Assembly (NCBI GenBank): GCA_029778515.1
Contig: JAKOQD010000352.1
Span: 1 to 53,767 of the forward strand
Source of the DNA: Actinomycetes bacterium
GTDB lineage: Bacteria; Actinomycetota; Actinomycetes; Propionibacteriales; Propionibacteriaceae
Direction: 5' to 3'
DNA length: 53,767 nucleotides
Each line of letters starts with the position of its first letter. Within the stretch, counting starts at the first letter, position 1. The translations under genes and the position numbers were made by a program. The notes under the pieces were generated by a model. The model was not told the origin of the DNA. It did not search any database and saw nothing but the letters and a program-made list of their open reading frames with translations. Shown here in pieces: positions 26,524-37,756 of this stretch.

Positions 26524-27411
26524 GTGACTTCAGCTGGCTTTCACCCGTCCCGCGCCATGGATCTATCGGGCATCGTCGCCGCCGCCAAGGCGCCGCCGCC
26601 ACCGTCGGGCGCGACCTATGTGCTCGAAGTGGACGAGCGCAACTTCGAAGCGGTGATCGGCGGCTCGGTGAAGTACCCGATCGTGCTCGAACTCACCTCG
26701 CCGCGGGCCAACGCGCAGGCGCTGTCGGACGCGCTCACCGAGCTCGCCAACGAGGCCGGCGGGGCGTACCTGCTGGCTCGGGTCAACGTGGACGCGTCGC
26801 CCCAGATCGCGGCCGCTCTTGGCATCCAGGCGGTTCCGGCGGTCATCGGTGTGGTGGCCGGTCAGCTCGCGCCACTTTGGCAGGGTACGAAGGACAAAGC
26901 CGAGGCCAAGGCCTATCTCGCGCAGTTGCTGCAGGCCGCCGCGGCCAACGGGGTCACCGGCCGCGCCGAACCGGCCAGCATCGATGCAGACGCCGGGCCG
27001 GACCCGCGATTCGCCGCGGCGGACGCAGCACTCGCCTCCGGCGATTTCGAGACCGCCGTGGCCGAGTTCGACAAGCTGCTCGCGGCCAGCCCGAATGACA
27101 CCGAAGCCAAGGCCGGACGCGCCCAGGCTGCCTTGCTGTCGCGTGCGGCGAAGCTCGATCCAGCCCAGGCGCTGGCCGCGGCGGACGCCAACCCGACCGA
27201 TGTGGCGGCGCAACTGGCCGCAGCGGACGCCGAACTGCTGGGCGGTGCGATCCCGTCCGCGTTCGGACGGTTGATCGCCTTGATCCGTGACAGCACCGCA
27301 GCTGAGCGGGAGCAGGCTCGCGTCCGCCTGCTCGAACTGTTCGAGACCGTGGCTCCCGACGACCCGGCCGTGCTGAAGGCGCGGCGCGACCTGGTCAGCG
27401 CCCTCTTCTGA
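26524..27411 (+). CDS. Thioredoxin-fold/TPR protein (YbbN/CnoX-like)
   Basis: 295 residues from GTG 26524. An N-terminal thioredoxin fold (TYVLEVDERNFEAVI, then VDASPQIAAALGIQAVPAVIG) retains the cis-proline loop but has no CxxC, so it cannot do thiol chemistry of the classic type. From about residue 160 come TPR-like helical repeats (ASGDFETAVAEFDKLLAASP). This matches the CnoX/YbbN co-chaperone family that holds unfolded proteins for GroEL or DnaK. Earlier in-frame starts lie inside the MITE and are rejected. A CAGAAT box eight bases upstream hints at a leaderless mRNA. Confidence 0.87.
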   Translation: MTSAGFHPSRAMDLSGIVAAAKAPPPPSGATYVLEVDERNFEAVIGGSVKYPIVLELTSPRANAQALSDALTELANEAGGAYLLARVNVDASPQIAAALGIQAVPAVIGVVAGQLAPLWQGTKDKAEAKAYLAQLLQAAAANGVTGRAEPASIDADAGPDPRFAAADAALASGDFETAVAEFDKLLAASPNDTEAKAGRAQAALLSRAAKLDPAQALAAADANPTDVAAQLAAADAELLGGAIPSAFGRLIALIRDSTAAEREQARVRLLELFETVAPDDPAVLKARRDLVSALF

Positions 27412-27636
27412 CTGGCATGGGCTGGCAGAGAGCGCCGACTCCAGTGCCTACGGAGGGTCTCGTCGGGTTCGATTTAGGCTCGACTGGGGACAAGCCCGTG
27501 AGGCCTGCGCGCTCTCGGGCTGGGGGCAAGCGGACAGAAGAGTTGTCGTACACTTTGTGGTGAAATACATGAGCCTCGAACATTGAATTGCACTAGTTTC
27601 GGTGGCTATCTACCTACCGCCGAGATTAGGACGCTC

Positions 27637-28605
27637 ATGATCCGAACACGCACCCTCATCGCCACGATCGCTGCAGCAATGGCGTTGGCCGTACCTCAGT
27701 CACCGATGGCCGTTGCTGATACTGCAGATCCTGTCGAGTCGTTGGCTGATCAGGTGGCCGCAGCGATCGAGACCAGTGAGCCGGTGATCTCTCCAACGCG
27801 TGGTGGCGCGGATCTCGTGGCCGAGTCGGCTAATGGTTCAGCGCAGGTTGCGCTTGCACTTGATGCTGAGGAGATCTCCTTGACAGACCTTAAGAGCGGA
27901 ACGTCTGTGGCGATTGGGTTGCCGGTGGAAGCCGAAGTCGAGCGCCCCGCCGTCGCCCAGGACGGGACTGTCATCTACCAAGAATCGGGAGAGGGGGGCG
28001 TTGATATCGCCGCTCAGGTGATAGCGGACGGCTCGATTCGAGTCCAGACGATCATCTCGGACAGGACCTCTCCGCATGAGTTTAGCTATCCGCTGACACT
28101 GCCAGCCGGGACGATCTTGGAGTTGACCGACGATGGCGGAGTGCTCGCCTCCGACGCCCATGGAGGTTTCGTTGCTGGGGTGCGCCCGCCTTGGGCAAAG
28201 GACTCTCAAGGGAACGACGTAGCAACCGCTTATCGAATCGAAGGCAACACGATCGTTCAGACCGTGGCCGAATCAGATGCCCGTGTCTACCCTGTTGTAG
28301 CCGACCCGTGGCTCGGGATTGACCTCATCGAGAAGGTCACACGTGTCTGGGATAGCGCGAAGAAGGGCTACCGCTATTCAGTCTTCCCCACCTGGTGGGG
28401 TCGCGTTGGGGCGAGTCGCTTGGCGCGGGGGGATGCATGGTCAGAGACCAAGAAGAAGGGTGTTCCCCAAACGTCCACTCTAGAAAACCAGTTCCTGTGC
28501 CACTACGACAACCGGGTTCTCGTGGCGTTCAAGGGCTCGTGGAACCTTGAGGCGTACACGAAGGACAGAGGGTATTGGGGCTTCATGGCGAATCTCTGCA
28601 ACTAA
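27637..28605 (+). CDS. Secreted DUF2599-domain protein
   Basis: 322 residues from ATG 27637, with TTAGGA as ribosome site. A signal peptide (RTRTLIATIAAAMALAVP) probably cleaves after AVA near residue 27-30. The middle is a beta-rich region ending in the motif YPVVADPWLGI that commonly precedes DUF2599. The C-terminal about 90 residues (YRYSVFPTWWGR, TLENQFLCHYDN, SWNLEAY and MANLCN) are the DUF2599 domain with paired Cys. Its base composition is less GC-rich than its neighbours, suggesting transfer. Function unknown; extracellular or wall-associated by signal peptide. Confidence 0.85.
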   Translation: MIRTRTLIATIAAAMALAVPQSPMAVADTADPVESLADQVAAAIETSEPVISPTRGGADLVAESANGSAQVALALDAEEISLTDLKSGTSVAIGLPVEAEVERPAVAQDGTVIYQESGEGGVDIAAQVIADGSIRVQTIISDRTSPHEFSYPLTLPAGTILELTDDGGVLASDAHGGFVAGVRPPWAKDSQGNDVATAYRIEGNTIVQTVAESDARVYPVVADPWLGIDLIEKVTRVWDSAKKGYRYSVFPTWWGRVGASRLARGDAWSETKKKGVPQTSTLENQFLCHYDNRVLVAFKGSWNLEAYTKDRGYWGFMANLCN

Positions 28606-28614
28606 GCTGGCGAT

Positions 28615-28878
28615 ATGACGAGTTCAAGACGATCGTTGCTACCCAGGGCACTATGGCTCGCGTTCGGCTGCCTGGTGTTGGTGAGTTACGTGACTGGATT
28701 GGTCGCCGGTTTTCGCGCCGATGAACTCGCCGGCGCGCCACCTGCGCCGGCCGGGCTCGACCTGGCCGCACTGTCCACCATTACTTGGCTGACCGTGGGC
28801 TTGACCGTCGTAGTGGGCATCATGGCGTTGGTCATGACCGTGTCGCGCAGGAACGCGGGGAGCGCGCCGCGAATCTGA
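28615..28878 (+). CDS. Small two-helix membrane protein
   Basis: 87 residues: helix 1 ALWLAFGCLVLVSYVTGLVA, a Pro/Ala-rich outer loop, helix 2 TWLTVGLTVVVGIMALVMTV, basic tail. It starts nine bases after the DUF2599 gene, so co-transcription is plausible. No family recognised. The ribosome site is weak. Confidence 0.5.
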   Translation: MTSSRRSLLPRALWLAFGCLVLVSYVTGLVAGFRADELAGAPPAPAGLDLAALSTITWLTVGLTVVVGIMALVMTVSRRNAGSAPRI

Positions 28879-28881
28879 TAG

Positions 28882-31386
28882 TCAGCGCCCTCTTCTGAGC
28901 AGGAGCAGCACGGCCGCCAGCAGGCTGGCGCCGAGAGTGGCCAGGTAGATGCCGCGGAAGCCCACGTTCAGCGTGTCGGCGAAGGTCTGCTCCAGCTTGG
29001 GAGCGCGCGCGTCGATCTCAGCGAGGTAGTCGGCCTTGGCGGTCTCGAAGGCCCCGGGGACGGCCGCGCCCAGCACCGTCAGCTGACGCTTGGTCTCGGC
29101 CAGTTCGGTCATCGCGGTGCTCAGGTCGTCCCTGGCTTGCACCAGCTTCTTGCGGTCCTTCACCGCGCTGGCGCGCTTCGCCTCAACGCCGGTCAGCTGT
29201 TCGCGCAGCTTCGCGCGCTTGCTCACCGCGGACGCTCGCTGCGCAGTCAGTTGCTTTCGCTCGGCTCTCACCTTCTTGAGGTTCGCCTCCAGCGTGTTCC
29301 GCTTGGCCACCAGCGACGAGCGCGACTTCTTGGTGTCAGCGAGCTTGGCCTTGAGCGTCTCCAGCTGTGCCCGCATCGCCTGGGCAGGAGGTGGCTCGGG
29401 CGTGCCCGGCGGCAGCGTGGCCATCAGCTGGTCGTAGGCGGCCTGCAGCTGGGCGATCCCCCGCTGCTGGCCGGCGATGGCGTGGTCGAGCCCCTTGACG
29501 CCCTTGGTCATGCCGGCGATGGCCTTCTCCATGCCCTTGATGGCCTTCGCGGTGCCCGCCAGACCCGAGTCCATCCCGCTGATCGCCTTGGTGAGCCCGG
29601 CGATCCCAGAGCGCATGCCCTTGGCTGCTCTCTCCATTCCGGCGATGCCCTCGTCGATGCCGGCGACCGCGTCCACCAGCTTGGTGCGAGCGTGAGTCAG
29701 TTCGGTATGCGCGTCCGCCAGGCTGGCGAGCCCTTCGTCCACGCCCGCGGTGATGTCGGCGATCACGCCAGGCGTCTGCTCAGCGAACATGTGCTCGGCC
29801 ACCACTTTGGTGCGCTCGGTGATGTTGGTCACGTCGGCGGTCTGCACCAGTTCGAGCAGGTCGTCGGGCAGCGTCGCGCTCCCGTCCATTGTGCCGATGT
29901 CGATCGTGGTCGCGCTGGTCAGGTCAGGGAACTCGACCCCGGCCAGCCGGTCCTCCAGCCGTTCGTCCGCCTTCAACTCGGCGAACTTGGCCTGCAGTTC
30001 GGCGGCGTAGGGGAGTGCCGGGGCGGCCACGGTGGTCGGTAGCTGGGCAGTTAGGGCGTCCGGCAGGGCAGTGCCGGCCTGCGCGAGGAAGCCGACCAGG
30101 AACGCCGGCGCGATGGTCGTGCCGATCGAGCGGACCAGCGACAGCGTGGCCAGTGCCGAGTTGGACTCCTCGGCCGGCGTCCGCTCCAACATCATGTAGT
30201 TCAACGGCGAGCCGATGGTGAAGCCCAACCCGAGCCCCATCAGCGCCAGGGTTGTGCAGACGCTTAACCAGGACGCGTGCGGAATGGCCCACCACACTCC
30301 GGCTGCCGCGGCTGCAGCCGACATCACCACGCCGAAGCCCAGCACGAGATTGGGCCCGAACCGGTCGGTCAGGCGTCCCGAAAGTGGCGCGCCGATCCCC
30401 GAGAACAGGCCGAGGATGATCACGAAGTAGCCGCCATCACCGGACGGGATCCGCAGCGCGTTCTCGGCGAACTGGGGTACGAAGATGACCCCCATCAGGA
30501 TCACGCCGGACAGGAACGAGAGCGCAAGGGTGACCACCAGCGCGCCCTCGGTGAAGTAGCGCAGGTTAACCACCGGGTCGGCCGCCCGGCGCTCGGCGAG
30601 GATGAACAGCGGCAACAGCACGAGGAAACCGATTAGGTACGGGTAGACGTCGGTGCTCGTGACACTGTTGGCGAAGTCGAAGAAGTCGAGGTTTCTCAGG
30701 CCGTAAAGCAGGGACAGGATCATCGCGACCAGCAGCGTGATGCCCAGCAGATCGATCTTGGCGACCTGTTCGACCTTGTGGTTGGGCAGGAAGACCAGCC
30801 CGGCGATGATGATCGCGATGCTGATCGGCACGTTGACATAGAAGATGAACTGCCAGTTCGCGGTTCCGAAGATGTCCAGGATGAGGCTGCCTGCGCTCGA
30901 CCCAAAGATGTTCGCCACGCCGTACACGCCGCCGACCAGGCCGAGAGCCATGCCCCGCTTCTCCGGCGGGAAGGACGTGCCGAACTCAGCGGTCGCGATC
31001 GGGACGATGCCACCGCCGCCGATGGCCTGGATCGCCCGCGCGATGAGCAGCAGTTCGAAACTGCCGAAGTCCTGGCTGAGCCCGCAAAGCAGCGACCCGA
31101 CGCCGAAGAGGGTGATGCTGGCCAAATAGACCGGTTTGCGGCCGTAGCGGTCGGCCAGCTTGCCCATCACCGGGATCGCCGCGGCGTAAGCGAGGGTGTA
31201 AATGGTGAGCATCCAGATGCCGGTCTGCTCGTTCACGCCGAGGTCGTTCTGGATGATTGTCCGCGCGGGGGTAACGATGCCGGTGTCGATCGCGCCCATG
31301 AAAATGCCAAGCAGGTAGACCGCGGTCAACACGCCGAGGCGGCGCGCGGGCGCGCTGGCGGGTGCTGGCTGGGCGGTCAGGCTCAA
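28882..31386 (-). CDS. MFS (DHA2-type) transporter with large coiled-coil insertion before the last helix
   Basis: 834 residues, TTG start with GGAG upstream. Residues 1-435 are a drug:H+ antiporter-2 type MFS core: GAIDTGIVTPA in helix 1, GKLADRYGRKPVY after helix 2, and RAIQAIGGGGIVP. About 365 residues then follow before one final helix (GIYLATLGASLLAAVLLLL). That segment begins globular, contains repeated G-x-A-G-M/L units (GIAGMERAAKGMRSGIAGL, about residues 562-650), then a long Lys/Arg-rich coiled coil. Family members are normally about 470-550 residues. The topology would put the insertion outside the cell. Substrate unknown. Confidence 0.88.
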   Translation of the reverse strand: MSLTAQPAPASAPARRLGVLTAVYLLGIFMGAIDTGIVTPARTIIQNDLGVNEQTGIWMLTIYTLAYAAAIPVMGKLADRYGRKPVYLASITLFGVGSLLCGLSQDFGSFELLLIARAIQAIGGGGIVPIATAEFGTSFPPEKRGMALGLVGGVYGVANIFGSSAGSLILDIFGTANWQFIFYVNVPISIAIIIAGLVFLPNHKVEQVAKIDLLGITLLVAMILSLLYGLRNLDFFDFANSVTSTDVYPYLIGFLVLLPLFILAERRAADPVVNLRYFTEGALVVTLALSFLSGVILMGVIFVPQFAENALRIPSGDGGYFVIILGLFSGIGAPLSGRLTDRFGPNLVLGFGVVMSAAAAAAGVWWAIPHASWLSVCTTLALMGLGLGFTIGSPLNYMMLERTPAEESNSALATLSLVRSIGTTIAPAFLVGFLAQAGTALPDALTAQLPTTVAAPALPYAAELQAKFAELKADERLEDRLAGVEFPDLTSATTIDIGTMDGSATLPDDLLELVQTADVTNITERTKVVAEHMFAEQTPGVIADITAGVDEGLASLADAHTELTHARTKLVDAVAGIDEGIAGMERAAKGMRSGIAGLTKAISGMDSGLAGTAKAIKGMEKAIAGMTKGVKGLDHAIAGQQRGIAQLQAAYDQLMATLPPGTPEPPPAQAMRAQLETLKAKLADTKKSRSSLVAKRNTLEANLKKVRAERKQLTAQRASAVSKRAKLREQLTGVEAKRASAVKDRKKLVQARDDLSTAMTELAETKRQLTVLGAAVPGAFETAKADYLAEIDARAPKLEQTFADTLNVGFRGIYLATLGASLLAAVLLLLRRGR

Positions 31387-31398
31387 GATCGCTCCGGT

Positions 31399-31421
31399 TA
31401 GTTAGTCTCAAGCGAACTATA
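31399..31421 (-). promoter_or_regulatory. Predicted -10 box and overlapping operator for the MFS gene
   Basis: Minus-strand TATAGT (31421-31416) precedes a leader of about 22 nt with GGAG before TTG 31386. An inverted repeat TAGTT (31399-31403)/AACTA (31415-31419) overlaps it, as expected of a MarR/TetR-type repressor site. No regulator gene lies adjacent. Confidence 0.5.
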
Positions 31422-31483
31422 GTGACCGGCTTCTGGGTCGGCGGGTGCCTGTCGAAGGTTGTGCCGGAGCTGTGCGGCCTTGA

Positions 31484-31523
31484 CTGTGGCTGGGTGCACC
31501 GCGGACGGTGGGTGGAGCCACAG
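31484..31523. other. Stem-loop in the MFS-Nudix gap
   Basis: CTGTGGCT (31484-31491) and AGCCACAG (31516-31523) are perfect inverse complements with a 24-nt loop. Role unclear; the 275-bp gap otherwise holds only the palindromic repeat and the MFS promoter. Confidence 0.4.
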
Positions 31524-31564
31524 TTAATGGGCGCGCCGGGAACTCCCTCAAGCACCGCAATGCC

Positions 31565-31626
31565 AACTTCGCTCCCGAACGGGACCGCTGCTCCCGAACT
31601 CTCGGGAGCGGGAGTTCCGTTCGGGG
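31565..31626. repeat. Four-arm palindromic repeat, copy 3 (right outer arm decayed)
   Basis: Left outer arm AACTTCGCTCCCGAA (31565-31579) is identical to copy 1. GGGAC (31581-31585) and the inner hairpin GCTCCCGA/TCGGGAGC (31590-31597, 31602-31609) are intact. The right arm is recognisable only as TTCGGGG (31620-31626). It lies 36 bp from the stop of the minus-strand Nudix gene. Confidence 0.85.
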
Positions 31627-31661
31627 CGCTGGCTGGGCTCGCTCCTCAGGGACCGCTTATG

Positions 31662-32440
31662 TCAGCTGATCCGTTGGCCGGCTTCGAGGTAGAGCGTGCG
31701 GCCTTCGGCTCGGGCGGCCAAGGCGGCCAGTAGGCGGCCGCGGGCGAACGGAGCCATCCGCTCGGCGGCGGCGTCCGGTTCGAGCCAGTGGACGGCGCGG
31801 ATCTCGCGCAGGTCCGGACGCAGCAGGCCCACCGAAGCCAACGGCATCTCGCAGCCGTCGAAGATCAGCTCCACCGCGTCCTCCCAGCCGAGGTAGGGCG
31901 CGAGCCAGTCCACCACCAGCAGCCGGCCAACGCTCATGGTGTGGTTCAGCTCCTCCTCGATCTCGCGAACCAGGCCTTGGCGAGGAGTTTCACCGACGTC
32001 CAGGATGCCGCCGGGCAGCTCGAAGTCGGGCTTGAAGGTGGTCTCGAGAATGCACACCCGGCCGGACTCGTCGGTGAGCAGCATGTGGCTGATCAGCCGC
32101 TTGCGCGGGGTCACGGTGTTCATCACCGCGGTGAACCCGGTCCTCCCGGCGGCCTCGTCGGTGGCCAGCCGGGCGTAGCAGAGCACATCGGCCGGCCCGG
32201 AAGCAGTGAGCAGTCGCTCCCGCAGCACCCCTTCGAGCCGGAAGCCGGCCCGGTGCAGCGCCCGCCGGCGGGGCGCGTCCGCAGCGCAGATGTTCACTTC
32301 GGCCCGCCGGACCCCGTCCGTATCGAAGACCTGCTGGCAGGTGCCGGTCAGCAGCAGTTCGTAGCGCTCCGGGCCGTCATCACCGCGGAAGTCGATGACG
32401 GCCACCCCGTCCGCAATACTGAACGGCAGCGAGTCCCGAA

Positions 32441-32444
<4 letters not shown>
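31662..32444 (-). CDS. Nudix hydrolase fused to a partial GNAT-like N-terminal region
   Basis: 260 residues, GTG start overlapping the glgB stop as GTGA. The Nudix box is complete: G-GILDVGETPRQGLVREIEEEL with the catalytic E-R-E-E set, near residues 142-165. Residues 45-95 (RRAEVNICAADAPRRRALHRAGFRLEGVLRERL) look like the C-terminal half of a RimJ/RimL-type acetyltransferase, without its first half or acetyl-CoA loop. Nudix enzymes cleave nucleoside diphosphates linked to another group; an ADP- or UDP-sugar is an attractive guess given the glg operon, but is only inference. Confidence 0.85.
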
Positions 32445-34338
<1,894 letters not shown>

Positions 34339-34339
<1 letters not shown>

Positions 34340-35649
34340 CAGTGCTCCTTGGTTTTCGTAGCGGACGCCTCAAGCGTGGCCAACATGACCTCATCTTGGA
34401 CCCCCCGCCAGGGGATATGTGCCCAATCGGGTCGATTGCGCACCTCATAGACGACTTCGTAGACCGCCTTGTCGAACTCGTAGGCCCGAAGCAGCTCAGA
34501 CGCGGACGCCGGCCCGCCGACGTAGCCTTCGAGGAAGGCGTTCTTGGCGGACGCGCACCAGGCCAGCGCCTCGCGTCCGTCCGGCTCGGCGTGAGCGCTG
34601 CGGGCGTAATCGAGGCTGCGCAGCAGCCCGGCGACATCGCGCCAGACCGAATCGAACTCGCGCCGCTCCGCCAGCGACTTCAACGGCTCGCCTTCGAAGT
34701 CGATGATCACCCAGCTCGGCTCCGCGTGGCGGTGCAGCACCTGACCGAGATGGAAGTCGCCGTGGATCCGCTGCGTGACCAGTTGGGTGCCCTTGGCTGC
34801 GGCGAAGATCAGCCGGGCTGCGTGCCGGTGGTCGGCCAGTTCGCGGACTCCAGCGGCGGCAGCGTCGAAACGGGCCAGCATTGCCGCGCTCAGCGCGTCG
34901 CCATTCGTGGTGGCGGTGCCGAACGTGTCCGCCAGCCGGCGGTGGAGTTCGCGGAGTTCGGTGCCGAGCGCCCTGGCTTCGGTGCTGAAGTCGCGTCCGG
35001 ACGCGCAGGCAGCGGTCGCGTAGACCCAGCCATCGGTGACCTCGGGCACCCGCTCCAGGAACAGGGCCAGGTCGTACCCGCAGTCCGGGGAGGCCAGGAC
35101 GCCGTACGCCGCTGGGGTGATGCCCGAACCGGTGAGCGCGGCGAGCACTTCAGCGTCCAGATTGCGTCCCGGTTCGAGCTTGCGGAACAGCTTGAACAGG
35201 GCTCCGCCGCCGACGTTCACTGTGGTGTTGCTCTGCTCACCCGTGTAGAGCCGCATCTCCGCCTCGGCGTCGACCGGTTCCGGGTCAAGCCATTTCATGC
35301 CGGCCACCGCGCGTTCCCGCAGTGCGTGCACCAGCGCGGTCATGGCCGCCGGATCAGCCGGTGCGTCCAGGAAGTCGACCGCGCCGAGGTCGGGCAGCTC
35401 CGTGCTGCCGACCGCGACCCCTGGCGCCGAACTGTCCGCGGGCACGTATGCCACCAGCAACTGGTAGGTCTCCGTGCGACCGTCGGCGTAGCTGACCGTG
35501 GCCAGTTCGGACCGCACCGCGGGCCAGCTACCCGGCGGCGTGTACCAGGGCAGTGGCTCGATCGACGTCACGTCCGCGGCCAGGCCCTTGCCGCCGAACC
35601 AGCGGCACTGCCGCAGGTAGTCCGCCCATGCGGCATTCGGAGTGGTCAC
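34339..35649 (-). CDS. mak: Maltokinase
   Basis: 436 residues, GTG start. It phosphorylates maltose with ATP to give maltose 1-phosphate, the GlgE substrate. An N-terminal cap domain (LRQCRWFGGKG) is followed by a kinase fold with catalytic RIHGDFHLGQVL and metal-binding VIIDFEGEP. It lies 10 nt after glgE. No trehalose synthase (treS) is present here, although treS often neighbours or is fused to mak; the maltose source must be elsewhere. Confidence 0.95.
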
Positions 35650-35659
35650 CGGTGCGCTT

Positions 35660-37756
35660 TCAGTGCCCGCGTACGTGCAGGATGTGCGCCGGGTTCGCCG
35701 GGCTGAGCCGGACGAAATTGCGCTCGCCCCAGGTGAAGGTCGCGCCGGTCAGCTCGTCGTGCAGCTGCACACTGTCGCCTGGAACCCCCAACCAGTCCAG
35801 GTCGAGGTAGATGTCGGTCTCCACCACCTGGTTGGGATCGAGGCTGCAGATCACGATCACCGCGTCGTCGCCGTCCCGCTTGGCGAACGCGATCACGTTG
35901 TCATGCGGCGCGTGCTGGAACTGCAGCTGCCGCAACTGCTGCAGCGCCGGGTGGTCGCGCCGTACCTGGTTGAGCTTGCCCAGCAGCACGTTCAGGTTTG
36001 GCTCGCGCTGGTAGTCGCGCGGCCGGTACTCGAACTTCTCCGAGTTCAGGTATTCCTCCTTGCCCGGTGCCAGCGCCTCGTGCTCGAAAAGTTCGAAGCC
36101 GGAGTACACCCCCCACGTCGGGGAGAGTGTGGCAGCCAGGATCGCCCGGATCGAGAACGCCGCCGGGTTGCCCGACTGCAGGAAGAACGGGTTGATGTCG
36201 GGGGTGTTAACGAAGAAGTTCGGCCGGTAGAACGGGTCAGTCTTCGTGCTCAGTTCGGTCAGGTACTCCTCGAGCTCCCACTTGGCGTTGCGCCAGGTGA
36301 AGTAGGTGTAGCTCTGGTGGAAGCCCACCTTGCCCAGCGCGCCCATCATCGCCGGCTTGGTGAAGGCTTCGGCGAGGAACAGCACGTCGGGATCGGTCGC
36401 GCGCACCTGCCGCATCAGCCAGGCCCAGAACTGCACCGGCTTGGTGTGCGGGTTGTCCACCCGGAAGATCCGGACGCCGTGCGCGATCCACAGCTTCAAC
36501 ACGCGCAGCGTCTCGTGGTAGATGCCCTCGGGATCGTTGTCGAAGTTGATCGGGTAGATGTCCTGGTACTTCTTCGGCGGGTTTTCCGCGTAGGCGATCG
36601 TGCCGTCGATCCGGGTGGTGAACCACTCCGGGTGCGCTTTCACCCAGGGGTGGTCCGGGGACGCCTGCAGCGCGAAGTCGAGCGCGATCTCCAGGCCACA
36701 CTCGGTGGCTTTCGCGACGAAGCGGTCGAAGGCTTCCCAGTCGCCGAGGTCGGGGTGGATGGCGTCGTGTCCGCCCTCGGCCGCGCCGATCGCCCACGGC
36801 GAGCCCGGGTCGTTCGGTCCGGGGGTGAGCGTGTTGTTGCGGCCCTTGCGGAAGGCTCGTCCGATGGGATGGATCGGGGGCAGGTAGACCACGTCGAACC
36901 CCATCGCGGCGACTTCTTCCAGTCGCTGATGAGAGCCGTCGAAGGTACCCGAGGTCCACTTCTTGGTCGCCGGATCGAAGTTGGCCCCCTGGGAACGCGG
37001 GAAGAACTCGTACCAGCTGGAGAACAGGGCCCGCTTACGGTCGACGAACAACGGGAAGTCCGCGGTTGCCGAGAGCAGGTCGCGCGGGCCGTACTGCTCC
37101 ATCGCGCGCGAGATTCCCTTGGCCGTGGCGACCTCGATCAGGTCCGTGGCCGGACGCTCGGGAATCAGCAGCATGGCGGTCGCGTGCAGGATTGAGGCCT
37201 GCACCGGGTCATTCGCGGCCTTGGCGGACGCGGCGGTCCGGTCGAGCAGGTCACGGCCCTCCAGGCAGACCAGCTCGATGTCGACCCCGACGGGCAGCTT
37301 GGCCTCGGCGTTGTGCAGCCAGGTTGCCCACGGATCGGACCAGCCCTCGACCCGGAAGGTCCACGCGCCCTCGGCGTCGGGACGCACCCAGGCTTCCCAC
37401 GGGTCGAGGCCTCGGGGCTCCATCGGGGTCATGTCGACACGCTGCTCGCGTCCGTCCGGCGCGGTGAGGATGACCGAGGCGTTGACCGCGTCGTGGCCCT
37501 CCCGGAACACGGTCGCACGGATCGGGATCAGCTCGCCGACCACGGCCTTGGCCGGATAGGCGCCTCCTTCGATGACCGGGTAGACATCGGTCACCGGGAT
37601 GCGGCCGAAGCCGCGCGGGACAGTCACCGGCGGGTTGAGCTCAAGCTCCGCCTTGACGGGTTTGCCGGCCGGTGTTGCGGTGCTGGCCGCAACCTTCGGG
37701 GCGGCACCCTTCGGCGCGGGCTTCGGCTTGCGTTGCGGGTTCACGGTGGCGCTCAC
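35660..37756 (-). CDS. glgE: Alpha-1,4-glucan:maltose-1-phosphate maltosyltransferase
   Basis: 698 residues, GTG start overlapping glgX as GTGA. It adds maltosyl units from maltose 1-phosphate to alpha-glucan. GH13_3 motifs: nucleophile Asp in RIFRVDNPHTKPVQFW near residue 430, acid Glu in FLAEAFTKPAMM near 460, and GFDVVYLPPIHPIG. The first 50 residues are a Lys/Pro/Ala-rich disordered extension (QRKPKPAPKGAAPK). In the GlgE pathway this enzyme, Mak and GlgB make branched glucan. Confidence 0.96.
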   Translation of the reverse strand: MSATVNPQRKPKPAPKGAAPKVAASTATPAGKPVKAELELNPPVTVPRGFGRIPVTDVYPVIEGGAYPAKAVVGELIPIRATVFREGHDAVNASVILTAPDGREQRVDMTPMEPRGLDPWEAWVRPDAEGAWTFRVEGWSDPWATWLHNAEAKLPVGVDIELVCLEGRDLLDRTAASAKAANDPVQASILHATAMLLIPERPATDLIEVATAKGISRAMEQYGPRDLLSATADFPLFVDRKRALFSSWYEFFPRSQGANFDPATKKWTSGTFDGSHQRLEEVAAMGFDVVYLPPIHPIGRAFRKGRNNTLTPGPNDPGSPWAIGAAEGGHDAIHPDLGDWEAFDRFVAKATECGLEIALDFALQASPDHPWVKAHPEWFTTRIDGTIAYAENPPKKYQDIYPINFDNDPEGIYHETLRVLKLWIAHGVRIFRVDNPHTKPVQFWAWLMRQVRATDPDVLFLAEAFTKPAMMGALGKVGFHQSYTYFTWRNAKWELEEYLTELSTKTDPFYRPNFFVNTPDINPFFLQSGNPAAFSIRAILAATLSPTWGVYSGFELFEHEALAPGKEEYLNSEKFEYRPRDYQREPNLNVLLGKLNQVRRDHPALQQLRQLQFQHAPHDNVIAFAKRDGDDAVIVICSLDPNQVVETDIYLDLDWLGVPGDSVQLHDELTGATFTWGERNFVRLSPANPAHILHVRGH

